This document shows, one piece after another, positions 32,634 through 41,718 of a stretch of 64,000 nucleotides of DNA (positions are counted from its first letter, which is position 1; the number at the start of each line of letters is the position of its first letter). Position numbers and translations under genes: made by a program. This DNA comes from CAYSWS01 sp964434935 (GTDB lineage: Bacteria; Patescibacteriota; WWE3; UBA101185; UBA10185): positions 1 through 64,000 of the forward strand of contig CAYSWS010000002.1 of NCBI GenBank assembly GCA_964434935.1, read 5' to 3'. The notes under the pieces were generated by a model that ran no database searches, was not told where the DNA came from, and was given only the letters and a program-made list of their open reading frames with translations.

Positions 32634-34898
32634 ATGACAAATAAATATCTACGAAATGCTTCCGGACTATTAAAACATATCAAAAATATCCTTATTTTGA
32701 TCGGGCAAGTTCTCATTTCCCTTTTTGATGAAATTATCATTTTAATTGGGAGACTGAGAAACAAAGCTAAAGAGATAAAAAAACAGCAGGACTTCTCATC
32801 ACTAAAAAAAATATTGGACAAAATGACTGCCCTAAAAGCCCCAACTTTAAGCGTAAGAAAAAAAGTAAAAAAGAACTGGGTTCCCGGTTATAAGGAGGTA
32901 GAGTATAAACCCAGGAAAACGACACTCAGGATCTTGGTCAGAAGATTTTTGATCTTCTTTTCCGGTGTTTTGTTCGCTGTAATATTTTTGCTCATCCCTT
33001 CACATGTTCTGGTCTGGCTCCACGATCTGCCCAATCCTGACCTTTTAGTTACTCGGCAAATACCCACACCTACCAGGATATTGGATAGGAATGGCAGATT
33101 ACTTTACGAGATCTTCATCGAAAAAAGATACGAGCCCGTAAAAATTAAGCAAATACCTCAGCATATGATCGATGCCACTATTGCTGTAGAGGATGCCCAG
33201 TTTTACACCCACGCGGGCTTTGAGCCTAAGAGCATGCTTAGGGCAGCCAAGTCAACCTTTGTCGATAATAACCTGCAAGGAGGTTCCACTATAACTCAGC
33301 AGTTGATAAAAAATGTTTTACTTTCTCCGGAGAGAACGATTTCCAGGAAATTGAAGGAACTGGTCCTATCCGTTGCCGCTGAGGCTAGGTATTCTAAGGC
33401 ACAGATCTTGGAACTGTACTTGAACAATATATCCTACGGAGGATCCGCTTGGGGGATCCAATCAGCGGCGCAAAAGTTCTTTGCTAAAAATGTTTGGGAA
33501 TTAGACCTGGCCGAAGCTGCTTTACTGGCAGGTTTGCCAACAGCGCCAACCACTTATTCTCCCCTGACGGGAAATTTCGAGGTGGCCAAGCAAAGACAAA
33601 AGTATGTATTGGATCGGATGAAGGACCTGGGTTATATCACCAAGCAGGAAGCTGAGGATGCTTATGCGGAGGAGTTGATCTTCGCTCCACAGACAGAATA
33701 TATACGAGCACCGCACTTTGTGGCCTATGTACGCAAAGATCTGGAGGAAAGGTTCGGCAAGAATTTTGTTGATCTGGGCGGACTGACCGTGACCACTACT
33801 TTAGATCTGGACCTGCAGGAAGAAGTGCAGCGCATAGTTAAGGAGGAGGTGGAAAAGAACGCCCGGCTTAAGATCTCCAATGGAGCTGCCGTGGTCCTGG
33901 ATTCGAAAACCGGGGAAATTCTGGCTTATGTTGGCTCTATAGATTATTTTAAAGAAAATTGGGGAGCTTTTGATGTCATAACTTCCTACCGTCAACCGGG
34001 GTCTTCCATAAAACCTGTGACCTACGCCTTGGCCCTGGAGAACGGATACACGGCCGCTTCTATTTTAAAAGATGAGCCGGTTAGTTATAAAATTAAAGGT
34101 CAGCCTGATTACACTCCCAGAAATTATGATGGAAAATACCACGGTAACGTGACTGTGAGACAAGCTTTGTCTAACTCCTATAATATACCGGCCGTGAGGT
34201 TAGCCAAAGCTTTAGGCCCGGACAATATTGTGGCTTTCGGGAAGAGGTTCGGATTGACTAATTGGGAAGTTGACGGTTCGTATGGCCTTTCGGTCACACT
34301 GGGCGGTAAGGAAGTAAGATTATTGGATCACACAAATCTTTATGCCGCGCTAGCCAGGCAGGGGAACTATTTAGAGCCAACTCCATATCTTTCTATTGTG
34401 GACGGCATGGGGTTTGATGTTTATAAGGATGAGAGGCAGCCCCAAAAAGTAATTAATGAAGGCACAGCCTATATTTTGTGGAGCATTTTATCGGATAGCG
34501 TTTCCAGGCTACCGGCCTTTGGTCCTAATAACTATTTGGACATTCCCGGTAAGACGGTAGCTGTAAAAACAGGCACCACGGATCAGATCAAGGATAATTT
34601 TACTTTGGGATTCACGCCAAGTTATACGACAGGTGTTTGGGTAGGCAACAATGACGGTACACCTCTGGATAGAAGCCTGGCCTCAGGCTTGAGTGGCGCA
34701 GCCCCCATGTGGAACAGGATCATGACTTTGGTGCTGAAAGATAAAGGAGATGAAAAAATGGTAATGCCGTCAAATGTTTTTATGAAATATGACGAAAGCT
34801 GTAAGAAAAGCGAGGTTTTCATTAAAGGTTCCAAAGTACCGGACCATTTGTGTGCCGTAAAAGATGATAAAAAGGACAAAAATGGTGAAAATAATTAA
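32634..34898 (+). CDS. Class A penicillin-binding protein (PBP1A type)
   Basis: A 754-residue bifunctional peptidoglycan synthase. The cytoplasmic N-terminus is long and basic (about 105 residues), followed by one TM segment (IFFSGVLFAVIFLLIPSHVL). The GT51 glycosyltransferase has TIAVEDAQFYTHAGFEPK (catalytic Glu), GGSTITQQLIKNVLL and LELYLNNISYGG. The transpeptidase has SYRQPGSSIKPVTYA (SxxK), SNSYNIPAVR (SxN) and VAVKTGTTDQIKDN (KTGT). All motifs are intact. It polymerises and cross-links glycan strands outside the membrane. It sits between uvrB and uvrA. TACAAT at 32604-32609 could be a -10 with a leader of about 20 nt. Confidence 0.95.
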   Translation: MTNKYLRNASGLLKHIKNILILIGQVLISLFDEIIILIGRLRNKAKEIKKQQDFSSLKKILDKMTALKAPTLSVRKKVKKNWVPGYKEVEYKPRKTTLRILVRRFLIFFSGVLFAVIFLLIPSHVLVWLHDLPNPDLLVTRQIPTPTRILDRNGRLLYEIFIEKRYEPVKIKQIPQHMIDATIAVEDAQFYTHAGFEPKSMLRAAKSTFVDNNLQGGSTITQQLIKNVLLSPERTISRKLKELVLSVAAEARYSKAQILELYLNNISYGGSAWGIQSAAQKFFAKNVWELDLAEAALLAGLPTAPTTYSPLTGNFEVAKQRQKYVLDRMKDLGYITKQEAEDAYAEELIFAPQTEYIRAPHFVAYVRKDLEERFGKNFVDLGGLTVTTTLDLDLQEEVQRIVKEEVEKNARLKISNGAAVVLDSKTGEILAYVGSIDYFKENWGAFDVITSYRQPGSSIKPVTYALALENGYTAASILKDEPVSYKIKGQPDYTPRNYDGKYHGNVTVRQALSNSYNIPAVRLAKALGPDNIVAFGKRFGLTNWEVDGSYGLSVTLGGKEVRLLDHTNLYAALARQGNYLEPTPYLSIVDGMGFDVYKDERQPQKVINEGTAYILWSILSDSVSRLPAFGPNNYLDIPGKTVAVKTGTTDQIKDNFTLGFTPSYTTGVWVGNNDGTPLDRSLASGLSGAAPMWNRIMTLVLKDKGDEKMVMPSNVFMKYDESCKKSEVFIKGSKVPDHLCAVKDDKKDKNGENN

Positions 34899-34941
34899 AA
34901 AGCTGATAATTTAAGTTCTTCACAAACCCAAAGAAATACCG

Positions 34942-34947
34942 TAGAAT
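34942..34947 (+). promoter_or_regulatory. -10 element TAGAAT before uvrA
   Basis: TAGAAT ends 10 nt before the uvrA ATG at 34958. No Shine-Dalgarno. I see no copy of the dyad from the lexA-uvrB gap here. Confidence 0.45.
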
Positions 34948-34957
34948 TTTCTATGTT

Positions 34958-37951
34958 ATGGACAAGCCTTCAGCCTTGACACACATCGTTATAAAGGGTG
35001 CCAGACAACATAATTTAAAAAATATAGATCTTAGTATCCCTAAAAATAAGTTCATTGTCTTTACCGGAGTCTCAGGCTCAGGAAAATCGTCACTGGCTAT
35101 GGACACTATATATGCGGACGGGCAAAGAAGATATGTGGAAAGCCTTTCCGCCTATGCCAGGCAATTTTTAGGCATTATGGACAAACCGGATGTTGATTCT
35201 GTGGAGGGACTGGCCCCGGCCATTGCCATAGATCAAAAGACTACTTCCAGGAATCCACGCTCTACCGTAGGTACAGTCACGGAGGTATACGACTATTTGA
35301 GGTTGCTGTTTGCCCGAGTCGGACATCCGCATTGCCCGGAGTGCGGAAGAGAGATCCAAAGACAGTCAGCGCAGGAGATCACGGAGCAAATAGTTTCCAC
35401 TCTGGAGATGAGCGAAGATTTCAATACAGCTAAAGGAGTGAGATACTTTATTCTTTCTCCGATCATTAAAGACAGAAAAGGGGAGTACAGCAGTTTGTTC
35501 GAAAATCTGAGAAAACAAGGCCTGGTCAGAGCCAGGATAGATGGTGCGATCAGGGATCTCAGAGAAAGTCTGACATTGATCAAGACCAACAAGCACTCCA
35601 TTGAAGCGGTCATTTCTAGGGAAGTGATCAATAAAAAAAGATTATCCGAACCCAAGGCCAGGAAAGACTTTATAAGTAGCATAAATCAAATTGTGGAGAC
35701 CGCCCTAAGGCTTAGTAATGGTAACGTGCTTTTAAGTATAGTTAAAGATAAGGAATTTGATTTTCCTGTATCTCCTAAGGAATTTGACGACCATCTCTAT
35801 TCGGAGAACTTTGCCTGCCCTTTTTGCAATATATCTCTGCCTGATCTGGAACCAAGAACCTTTTCCTTTAACTCACCCCACGGTGCTTGCCCGGTGTGCG
35901 ACGGGCTGGGCACACAGATGGAAATTGACGTTAACTTATTGTTCAATCCCAACCTTTCCGTCTTGGAAGGCGGTTTTTATCCCTGGACCAGAGTGTTCGA
36001 GCACAGCTCCTGGACAGCTAACATCGTCAATGCCGTGGCTGCAGAATACGGCATTCCTTTGAATGTTCCCATTAAAGAACTTAAAAAGTCGGCCATGGAC
36101 ATTTTGCTATATGGCGCCCCTCAACAGAGACGTTTTTGGGTGACTTATAAAAATAGAGAGGGATTTACACATAGATACAAAGCCAGGTTCGAAGGGCTCA
36201 TCCCCAACCTTATGAGAAGGTACAAGGAAACACAGTCAGATTTCATGAGACGGGAGATAGAAAAATACATGGTGCGGGACAATTGCGAGGGCTGCGGCGG
36301 CACCAGGCTTAAAAAAGCCTCATTATCGGTAACGTTGGATAAATTTAATATTGCCGAAGTGTCCGAATTCTCCATTAGAAAGATACAGGCCTGGCTGGAT
36401 GATCTGGAAAATAAGTTGACCAGCCGGGAGAAGCAAATTGCTGAGGCTCTGCTTAAAGAGATAGATTACCGTCTGCAATTTTTGATAGATGTGGGGATAG
36501 GTTACTTGACCCTGTCCAGGACCTCATCTCAGTTGTCGGGTGGAGAAGCGCAGAGGATCAGATTGGCATCACAAATAGGTTCAGGTCTGTCCGGTGTGCT
36601 CTATGTGCTGGATGAACCCTCCATCGGTTTGCACCAAAAAGATCAGGGTAAGTTGATAAGAACTCTTAAGCATTTGCGGGATCTGGGTAATACGGTCATT
36701 GTGGTAGAACATGATATGGAAACCATGCTGGAAGCTGATCATCTGGTTGATTTTGGGCCCGGAGCCGGCGAACATGGCGGAAAGATCGTGGCCGAAGGTA
36801 CGCCTGAGGAGATCAAGCAGGCCAAAGATTCGTTAACGGGACAATATCTGTCCGGAAAAAAAGTTGTTGGGGCTAATGGCGTCAAGGAAGAGCACCAACT
36901 GCAGCAGTTGCTGGAAGACGAATCCAACCACAAAGTTATAAAAAGGCTCTCCGGCAAGACGGTCGTGCTCAAGGGAGCCAGAGGCAGGAATTTGAAGAAC
37001 ATCAACTTTGAGATCCCCTTGGGAAAATTCACCTGTGTCACGGGAGTCTCCGGCAGCGGCAAGTCGACTTTGGTCATGGACACATTTCATAAAGGATTAA
37101 GGCAGCACTTTGGTCTAAAAAATGATGAGAGACCGGAAGAGTTTGATAGTTTGGAAGGTGCGGAGAATCTGGATAAGGTCATAGCCATCGATCAAAGTCC
37201 TATCGGCAGGACGCCAAAATCAAATCCGGCTACCTACACTAAAACCTTCGATCATATCAGGGACCTTTTTGCCAAGACCGAAGAAGCCAGGATCAGAGGC
37301 TATAAACCCGGAAGATTTAGTTTTAATGTCAAGGGTGGACGATGCGAAGCCTGCCGGGGAGAAGGTCAGATCAAAATAGAAATGCAGTTCATGCCTGATG
37401 TCTACGTGAACTGCGAGGTCTGCCAGGGAAAAAGATACAACCGGGAAGCACAGGAAATATATTATAAGGGCAAGAATATCAGTGATGTGCTCAACATGAC
37501 GGTGGAGGAAGCTCTGCGGTTCTTCGAAAATATACCGGCTATAAGAAGGAAGATACAAACTTTGCACGATGTCGGTTTGGGGTACATAAGACTGGGACAG
37601 CCGGCTCCTACTTTATCCGGAGGAGAAGCGCAAAGGGTTAAGTTGGCGCTGGAATTGTCCAAAAGACCTACCGGAAGCACGCTTTATATCCTTGACGAAC
37701 CTACCACCGGCTTGCATTTTGCCGATCTGGAAAGACTGATCGTCATACTAAAAAGATTGTCTGCCAGGGGAAATACCGTTGTCATCATCGAACACAACCT
37801 GGATATTATTTCGAATTCCGATTACGTGGTAGACCTGGGACCCGAAGGCGGCTCTGAAGGTGGAGAGATAGTTTTTTCCGGTACCCTTTCACAACTAAGA
37901 AATAATAAGCAAAGCTACACAGCCCAAGCCCTAAGGCAATCGAAAAAATGA
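34958..37951 (+). CDS. uvrA: Excinuclease ABC subunit A
   Basis: A 997-residue UvrA with two ABC ATPase modules. Module 1: Walker A FTGVSGSGKSSLAMDT near 29 and signature SQLSGGEAQRIRLASQIG near 523. Module 2: GVSGSGKSTLVMDT near 699 and TLSGGEAQRVKLALELS near 887, followed by YILDEPTTGLHFADL. Zinc-binding Cys pairs are at CPECGRE, CPFCN with CPVCDG, CEGCGG, and CEACRGEG with CEVCQGKRYN. It finds DNA damage and loads UvrB. The last 146 bp also encode, on the other strand, the C-terminus of the transglutaminase-domain protein. Confidence 0.97.
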   Translation: MDKPSALTHIVIKGARQHNLKNIDLSIPKNKFIVFTGVSGSGKSSLAMDTIYADGQRRYVESLSAYARQFLGIMDKPDVDSVEGLAPAIAIDQKTTSRNPRSTVGTVTEVYDYLRLLFARVGHPHCPECGREIQRQSAQEITEQIVSTLEMSEDFNTAKGVRYFILSPIIKDRKGEYSSLFENLRKQGLVRARIDGAIRDLRESLTLIKTNKHSIEAVISREVINKKRLSEPKARKDFISSINQIVETALRLSNGNVLLSIVKDKEFDFPVSPKEFDDHLYSENFACPFCNISLPDLEPRTFSFNSPHGACPVCDGLGTQMEIDVNLLFNPNLSVLEGGFYPWTRVFEHSSWTANIVNAVAAEYGIPLNVPIKELKKSAMDILLYGAPQQRRFWVTYKNREGFTHRYKARFEGLIPNLMRRYKETQSDFMRREIEKYMVRDNCEGCGGTRLKKASLSVTLDKFNIAEVSEFSIRKIQAWLDDLENKLTSREKQIAEALLKEIDYRLQFLIDVGIGYLTLSRTSSQLSGGEAQRIRLASQIGSGLSGVLYVLDEPSIGLHQKDQGKLIRTLKHLRDLGNTVIVVEHDMETMLEADHLVDFGPGAGEHGGKIVAEGTPEEIKQAKDSLTGQYLSGKKVVGANGVKEEHQLQQLLEDESNHKVIKRLSGKTVVLKGARGRNLKNINFEIPLGKFTCVTGVSGSGKSTLVMDTFHKGLRQHFGLKNDERPEEFDSLEGAENLDKVIAIDQSPIGRTPKSNPATYTKTFDHIRDLFAKTEEARIRGYKPGRFSFNVKGGRCEACRGEGQIKIEMQFMPDVYVNCEVCQGKRYNREAQEIYYKGKNISDVLNMTVEEALRFFENIPAIRRKIQTLHDVGLGYIRLGQPAPTLSGGEAQRVKLALELSKRPTGSTLYILDEPTTGLHFADLERLIVILKRLSARGNTVVIIEHNLDIISNSDYVVDLGPEGGSEGGEIVFSGTLSQLRNNKQSYTAQALRQSKK

Positions 37952-39701
37952 TCTTCCAGGGATTTATAACGCTTTTTTTAGGATTTTTCTCGGCATATAT
38001 AATTGACTGGGTGTGCAATTCTCCGTTCAGATCTTCGAACCGTAACGTATCTTGCTTTTTAGGCAAGCTGAGTGACCTGACCTCAAAAGGCAGCAAGGTT
38101 TTACCTTCCAGGTTATAAATGTAGGTTCCACCTTCGTTTTTCAAATAATATTTTTTATAACCGGCTAAGAGATAAAGAGGATTGAGAGTGAACCTTTTAT
38201 AAAGGCTGACCAAATGGTCGAACTCCGCGTCGGCGGCATTTTCCGAGATAGCAACCTCCACTAGCTTTTTATTGTCCTCCAGACGGTAAAAACCGGCCGG
38301 CAGGGGTCTTTCCGAATCCGCACCCTTGATGACAAAAGCAAAGTGACTGTTGTCCAATTTAGAAAAGAAATCAAGTTGAGAAGTGTTGCCCCAGGTGGGG
38401 TCAACGGGCACCCAGCCGAAATTAGGATCATAATATTCAGGCCAGGCATGAAGTAAATCTCCGGATCTTAATTTTATGGACAGAGGCAAATTGACGTTTT
38501 GATAAACATTCACAGCGTACCCATTCAACTCTCTGGCGGGTATACCTAGCGCTCTGGCCAAAGTGATAAAGAGATCGGTGAATTCCATGCAGGCGGCCGG
38601 AACTTCTTTATTGAGGGCTTTTAGAGCTCCACCCCTTTGCAAATAATCATTATTTATGACATCAAAATCATAATTAAGTGCATTGACTGTAAATGTATAG
38701 ACCAGTTGAGCGTTTTGTGACACGTTCAGTTCTTTATCTAAGATCTTGTTCTTTAAGTTTTGTATGAGCGGATCGTTGACCTCCCAGTATTTTTCCGCTC
38801 CGGTGTACCTTTCCACCAGATCTTTGGGTATGTCATTGAAGGCTCCTCCCAACTCACTATTTATCTGCTTGCCTATGAGCCTGACTGAACCCGTTAATAC
38901 CACCTCAAGCTTTGATCTTGGCCTGAGGACATACTGGGCTATCAGATTACCGTCCTTGTCCTCATAGACTTTGACCGGCTCAGGTTCGATCTTTTTATGG
39001 TGCACTTGCTGCAAATTCCTGATATCAGGCGGCAGGGCAATTTCCTGAATGCCGGCAAAAAAGGAAGTATTTTCCAGCTGGTAGGTCAACTTGTAATTTA
39101 ACACCTGATACTTCCCGAAACTGGCAGAAATGCCTTTATTTTCCAACCCCTCTTTAGTAAAGGTGTACTGGGTCCTGCTGCTTTCCGGGTTGATGAGCTT
39201 GGGTTCAGGTGTGATGAAAATATTTGGTCCAAAGGAGGTGGGTACTGAAAGTATCACTTCATATTCACGAATGACATCCAGATCGGCTATTTTGGGTATG
39301 CGCACGGTATAGATCTCGCCGATCTTGGTAGCAATGTCCTTGGTCTTATATTTTAAGGTGAACTTATTGCTTCTGCTCTTGCCGATGACGTTTTCGTTAA
39401 AAAGGACCTTAATGATGTTTTGATCGTTGTTAATCTCATTCACGATCTCCATGGGACCGATCTCGTCCCGGGCCGAAAGATCGTATACCTGCATTTGCTT
39501 GAGTGTCAAAGAATAGTTAGTGGCAATAACATCATCTTTTAGGTTTGTTATGGTGATGTCCTGGGTTACAAAGGTTTCACTATTGGGTTGGACATCATAT
39601 AAGACACTGAATTCGGTTTTGAACTCGTCAGCGGCCATGGTTTTGGTACCAAACATTACTGAGCATGCCAAAATAAACAAAACCAGCCATTTTCTTTTCA
39701 T
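37806..39701 (-). CDS. Secreted transglutaminase-domain protein, C-terminal TM anchor
   Basis: About 631 residues. Signal peptide MKRKWLVLFILACSVMFGTK ending near AMA-type processing site (TMAADE), a long beta-rich extracellular region, then a transglutaminase-like core near 365-440. The core has C371 in VPAACMEFTDLFI, the His in SGDLLHAWPEYYD and the Asp in WVPVDPTWGN, a complete Cys-His-Asp triad. One TM helix near the C-terminus (IIFSIALGLGLCSFAYYFLVV) and a basic tail follow. It probably acts as a cell-surface thiol peptidase or cross-linking enzyme. The ATG at 39701 is preferred over the upstream ATG at 39722 because it begins the signal peptide and has TAAAAT 7 nt before it. The TM helix is encoded antisense to the 3' end of uvrA. 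Confidence 0.88.
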   Translation of the reverse strand: MKRKWLVLFILACSVMFGTKTMAADEFKTEFSVLYDVQPNSETFVTQDITITNLKDDVIATNYSLTLKQMQVYDLSARDEIGPMEIVNEINNDQNIIKVLFNENVIGKSRSNKFTLKYKTKDIATKIGEIYTVRIPKIADLDVIREYEVILSVPTSFGPNIFITPEPKLINPESSRTQYTFTKEGLENKGISASFGKYQVLNYKLTYQLENTSFFAGIQEIALPPDIRNLQQVHHKKIEPEPVKVYEDKDGNLIAQYVLRPRSKLEVVLTGSVRLIGKQINSELGGAFNDIPKDLVERYTGAEKYWEVNDPLIQNLKNKILDKELNVSQNAQLVYTFTVNALNYDFDVINNDYLQRGGALKALNKEVPAACMEFTDLFITLARALGIPARELNGYAVNVYQNVNLPLSIKLRSGDLLHAWPEYYDPNFGWVPVDPTWGNTSQLDFFSKLDNSHFAFVIKGADSERPLPAGFYRLEDNKKLVEVAISENAADAEFDHLVSLYKRFTLNPLYLLAGYKKYYLKNEGGTYIYNLEGKTLLPFEVRSLSLPKKQDTLRFEDLNGELHTQSIIYAEKNPKKSVINPWKIIFSIALGLGLCSFAYYFLVVKGYRKKLSLHLQSRLRVPGLPRNRNSK

Positions 39702-39708
39702 GAATATC

Positions 39709-39714
39709 ATTTTA
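39709..39714 (-). promoter_or_regulatory. -10 element TAAAAT, 7 nt before the transglutaminase gene
   Basis: On the minus strand TAAAAT, 7 nt, ATG at 39701. This decides the start codon: an upstream in-frame ATG at 39722 would lie ahead of the predicted transcription start. Confidence 0.55.
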
Positions 39715-39738
39715 CAACACATCTTCAGACTGCGATGT

Positions 39739-39744
39739 TAAAAT
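39739..39744 (+). promoter_or_regulatory. -10 element TAAAAT, 6 nt before uvrC
   Basis: TAAAAT, 6 nt, ATG at 39751. Together with 39709-39714 it makes a divergent promoter pair in a 49-bp gap. Confidence 0.6.
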
Positions 39745-39750
39745 TAGCCC

Positions 39751-41076
39751 ATGCGTGAAGACGTGATAAACAAAGTTAAGGAGTTACCTCGAGAACCGGG
39801 GGTATATTTGTTCAAGAATTCCCAAGGCACCATTATTTACGTAGGCAAGGCCAAGAGATTAAAAAATAGGGTCTCTTCTTACTTTCAAAAAACCATTTCC
39901 CTGGAACCCAAGACCAAGGTCATGGTCAGCAAGATCAGTGATATGGAGATAATCCGCACAGCCTCGGAATTGGAGGCTCTCATCCTGGAAGCCGAACTCA
40001 TAAAAAAGCACAAACCACGCTACAACATAATTTACAAGGATGATAAATCTCATCTTTATATTGTAGAAAGAAAAGATAATTTAAAAATAGGGGGTAAAGT
40101 GGTCAAACTATCAAAAGTGATAACAGCCAGAAAAACTGACCTGAAGAAAAATGATATCAAATTCGGTCCATATACAAATAGCCGCACGACCAAACAGATA
40201 CTACGTACATTAAGAAAGATCTTTCCTTTCAGGGATTGTTCACCGGCTAAGTTTTACAGATATCAGAAGATAGACAAGCCTTGTTTATACGGCCATTTGG
40301 GTCTTTGCCCGGCACCTTGCTTATCCGGGGCTGACTTGGAAAAGAGCAAAAAAGAACTCATAAGATTGAAAAAATTCTTACGAGGTAAAAGTTCAAGCAT
40401 CATCAACGAATACGAGAAGCTAATGGCAGAAGCGGCCAAGCACAAAGATTACGAGCAGGCCGCAGATTATAGGGATATGCTCAGGAGGTTCGAATATATC
40501 AGAGCCAGCTTCAAACCGGCCCAGCAATATATGGAAAATCCTAACTTGTTCCAAGACATGGCGCAAAGATCTTTACGGGAGTTGAGAGATAGTATACCTA
40601 TTTTGGATAAGCTGCCCGTAAAAATAGAGTGTTATGACATTTCCAACATTTCCGGCCATGAGGCTGTCGGATCTTTAGTTGTCAGCAAGAATGGCAGTCT
40701 AAATAGTGACGAATACAAAAAGTTCAGGATCAAATTGAAGTCGGAGCCGGATGATGTGGGTATGATGGCGGAAGTGCTGTCAAGAAGATTAAAGAACAAA
40801 AAGTGGGAACTTCCGGATCTCATAGTTTTGGATGGAGGGAAGGGACAGGTGTCTGCTATAGAGGCGGTATTGAAGGATAACGGTCTCAAGATCCCGCTGG
40901 TGGGTCTAGCCAAAAGAAAAGAAACACTGATATTTTTGCAGGGTGGAGAATTTATGAAGCTTCAACTTCCAGAGGACAACGAAGGTTTAAAACTCATCAT
41001 CAGATTGAGAGACGAAGCCCATCGTTTTGCTCAAAGTTATCACCATTATTTAAGACGTAAAAAAATTCAAGTATAA
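39751..41076 (+). CDS. uvrC: Excinuclease ABC subunit C, lacking the C-terminal HhH domain
   Basis: A 441-residue UvrC; typical proteins have about 590-610. The GIY-YIG nuclease is intact (GVYLFKNSQGTIIYVGKAKRLKNRV near 18). The Cys cluster region has RDCSPAKF and CLYGHLGLCPAPC. A UVR motif is near 215-240 (NEYEKLMAEAAKHKDYEQAADYRD), and the RNase H-like nuclease has ECYDISNISGHEAVGSLVV and DLIVLDGGKGQVSAIEAVL. The protein ends at RFAQSYHHYLRRKK, exactly where the helix-hairpin-helix pair usually begins. I see no frameshift, because the next bases are a promoter and a GTG start. Both cleavage domains remain, so dual incision is likely with altered DNA binding. Confidence 0.93.
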   Translation: MREDVINKVKELPREPGVYLFKNSQGTIIYVGKAKRLKNRVSSYFQKTISLEPKTKVMVSKISDMEIIRTASELEALILEAELIKKHKPRYNIIYKDDKSHLYIVERKDNLKIGGKVVKLSKVITARKTDLKKNDIKFGPYTNSRTTKQILRTLRKIFPFRDCSPAKFYRYQKIDKPCLYGHLGLCPAPCLSGADLEKSKKELIRLKKFLRGKSSSIINEYEKLMAEAAKHKDYEQAADYRDMLRRFEYIRASFKPAQQYMENPNLFQDMAQRSLRELRDSIPILDKLPVKIECYDISNISGHEAVGSLVVSKNGSLNSDEYKKFRIKLKSEPDDVGMMAEVLSRRLKNKKWELPDLIVLDGGKGQVSAIEAVLKDNGLKIPLVGLAKRKETLIFLQGGEFMKLQLPEDNEGLKLIIRLRDEAHRFAQSYHHYLRRKKIQV

Positions 41077-41077
41077 T
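41072..41077 (+). promoter_or_regulatory. -10 element TATAAT overlapping the uvrC stop codon
   Basis: TATAAT contains the TAA stop of uvrC (41074-41076) and ends 6 nt before the GTG start at 41084. It is the only promoter-like site at the head of the secG-to-ftsZ run. Confidence 0.6.
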
Positions 41078-41083
41078 GTTTTA

Positions 41084-41497
41084 GTGTTAAAGTCATTAAT
41101 TAGATTATCGCTGTTTATTACTATTTCCCTTAATATTACTCAATACATCATTGGCTGTTTTTCTTTCGATCATCCCAGCGCCATCATCTTGTTCATCATG
41201 GGTTTGACCCTTTTATATATGTTCATGCGCCCCTTACTCATTCTCATCTCCTTGCCCAATGAAGGACCGGGCTACATTTTCATGAGTTTTATCTTAACCG
41301 CCATCACCGTCTATGTTCTTACTTTGTTCATACCGTTCTTTAAGATCAGATCCGCCACCATATCCGAGTTGATGTTTTTTGGCTATGTGTTACCATCTAA
41401 GCAATTGAGCGTGGCCTGGTCGATGGTATTTTCTTCGCTTCTCATAGCGGTTTTAATGGTATTTTTTAATTGGATCTGCGAAAGCAGAAAAAGATAA
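41084..41497 (+). CDS. Phage-holin-family-4-like (PF04020-type) membrane protein
   Basis: A 137-residue protein with four hydrophobic segments (about residues 7-24, 31-58, 65-88 and 108-130) and a basic end (CESRKR). The layout, an LIRLSLFITISLNITQYIIG start, a central MRPLLILISLP and a following FILTAITVYVLTLFIPFFKI, resembles the small membrane family named phage holin family 4, which is chromosomal and of unknown function in most bacteria. It begins with GTG and leads the operon with secG 2 nt downstream. A true lysis role is not suggested by the context. Confidence 0.65.
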   Translation: MLKSLIRLSLFITISLNITQYIIGCFSFDHPSAIILFIMGLTLLYMFMRPLLILISLPNEGPGYIFMSFILTAITVYVLTLFIPFFKIRSATISELMFFGYVLPSKQLSVAWSMVFSSLLIAVLMVFFNWICESRKR

Positions 41498-41498
41498 T

Positions 41499-41717
41499 AT
41501 GTATAGGATCTTGCAAATAACACATATCATAATGTCCGTGGCTGTAGTAGGACTGGTCCTGATCCAATCCAAAGGTGGGGGTTTTGCTTCTGGGATCGGA
41601 AATTCCATAGGATTTTATAGGTCTCGTCGAGGATTGGAAAAGCTTGTCTTCATTCTCACCATAATCATTGCTATTTTAGTGGTGGCAAATTCTCTGCTCT
41701 TAGTTCTGCTAAGCTGA
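41499..41717 (+). CDS. secG: Preprotein translocase subunit SecG
   Basis: A 72-residue protein with two TM segments (residues 2-20 and 48-70) separated by the conserved cytoplasmic loop VLIQSKGGGFASGIGNS. Length and loop fit SecG. It is the accessory subunit that helps SecYEG-SecA protein export. It lies 2 nt from its neighbours on both sides, which means co-transcription with the cell-wall genes murA and ftsW. Confidence 0.93.
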   Translation: MYRILQITHIIMSVAVVGLVLIQSKGGGFASGIGNSIGFYRSRRGLEKLVFILTIIIAILVVANSLLLVLLS

Positions 41718-41718
41718 T

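Noticed and set aside
39702..39722. Seven-codon extension of the transglutaminase protein from the ATG at 39722
   Set aside because: The -10 element TAAAAT (39709-39714) lies inside it, and the signal peptide starts at the ATG at 39701.
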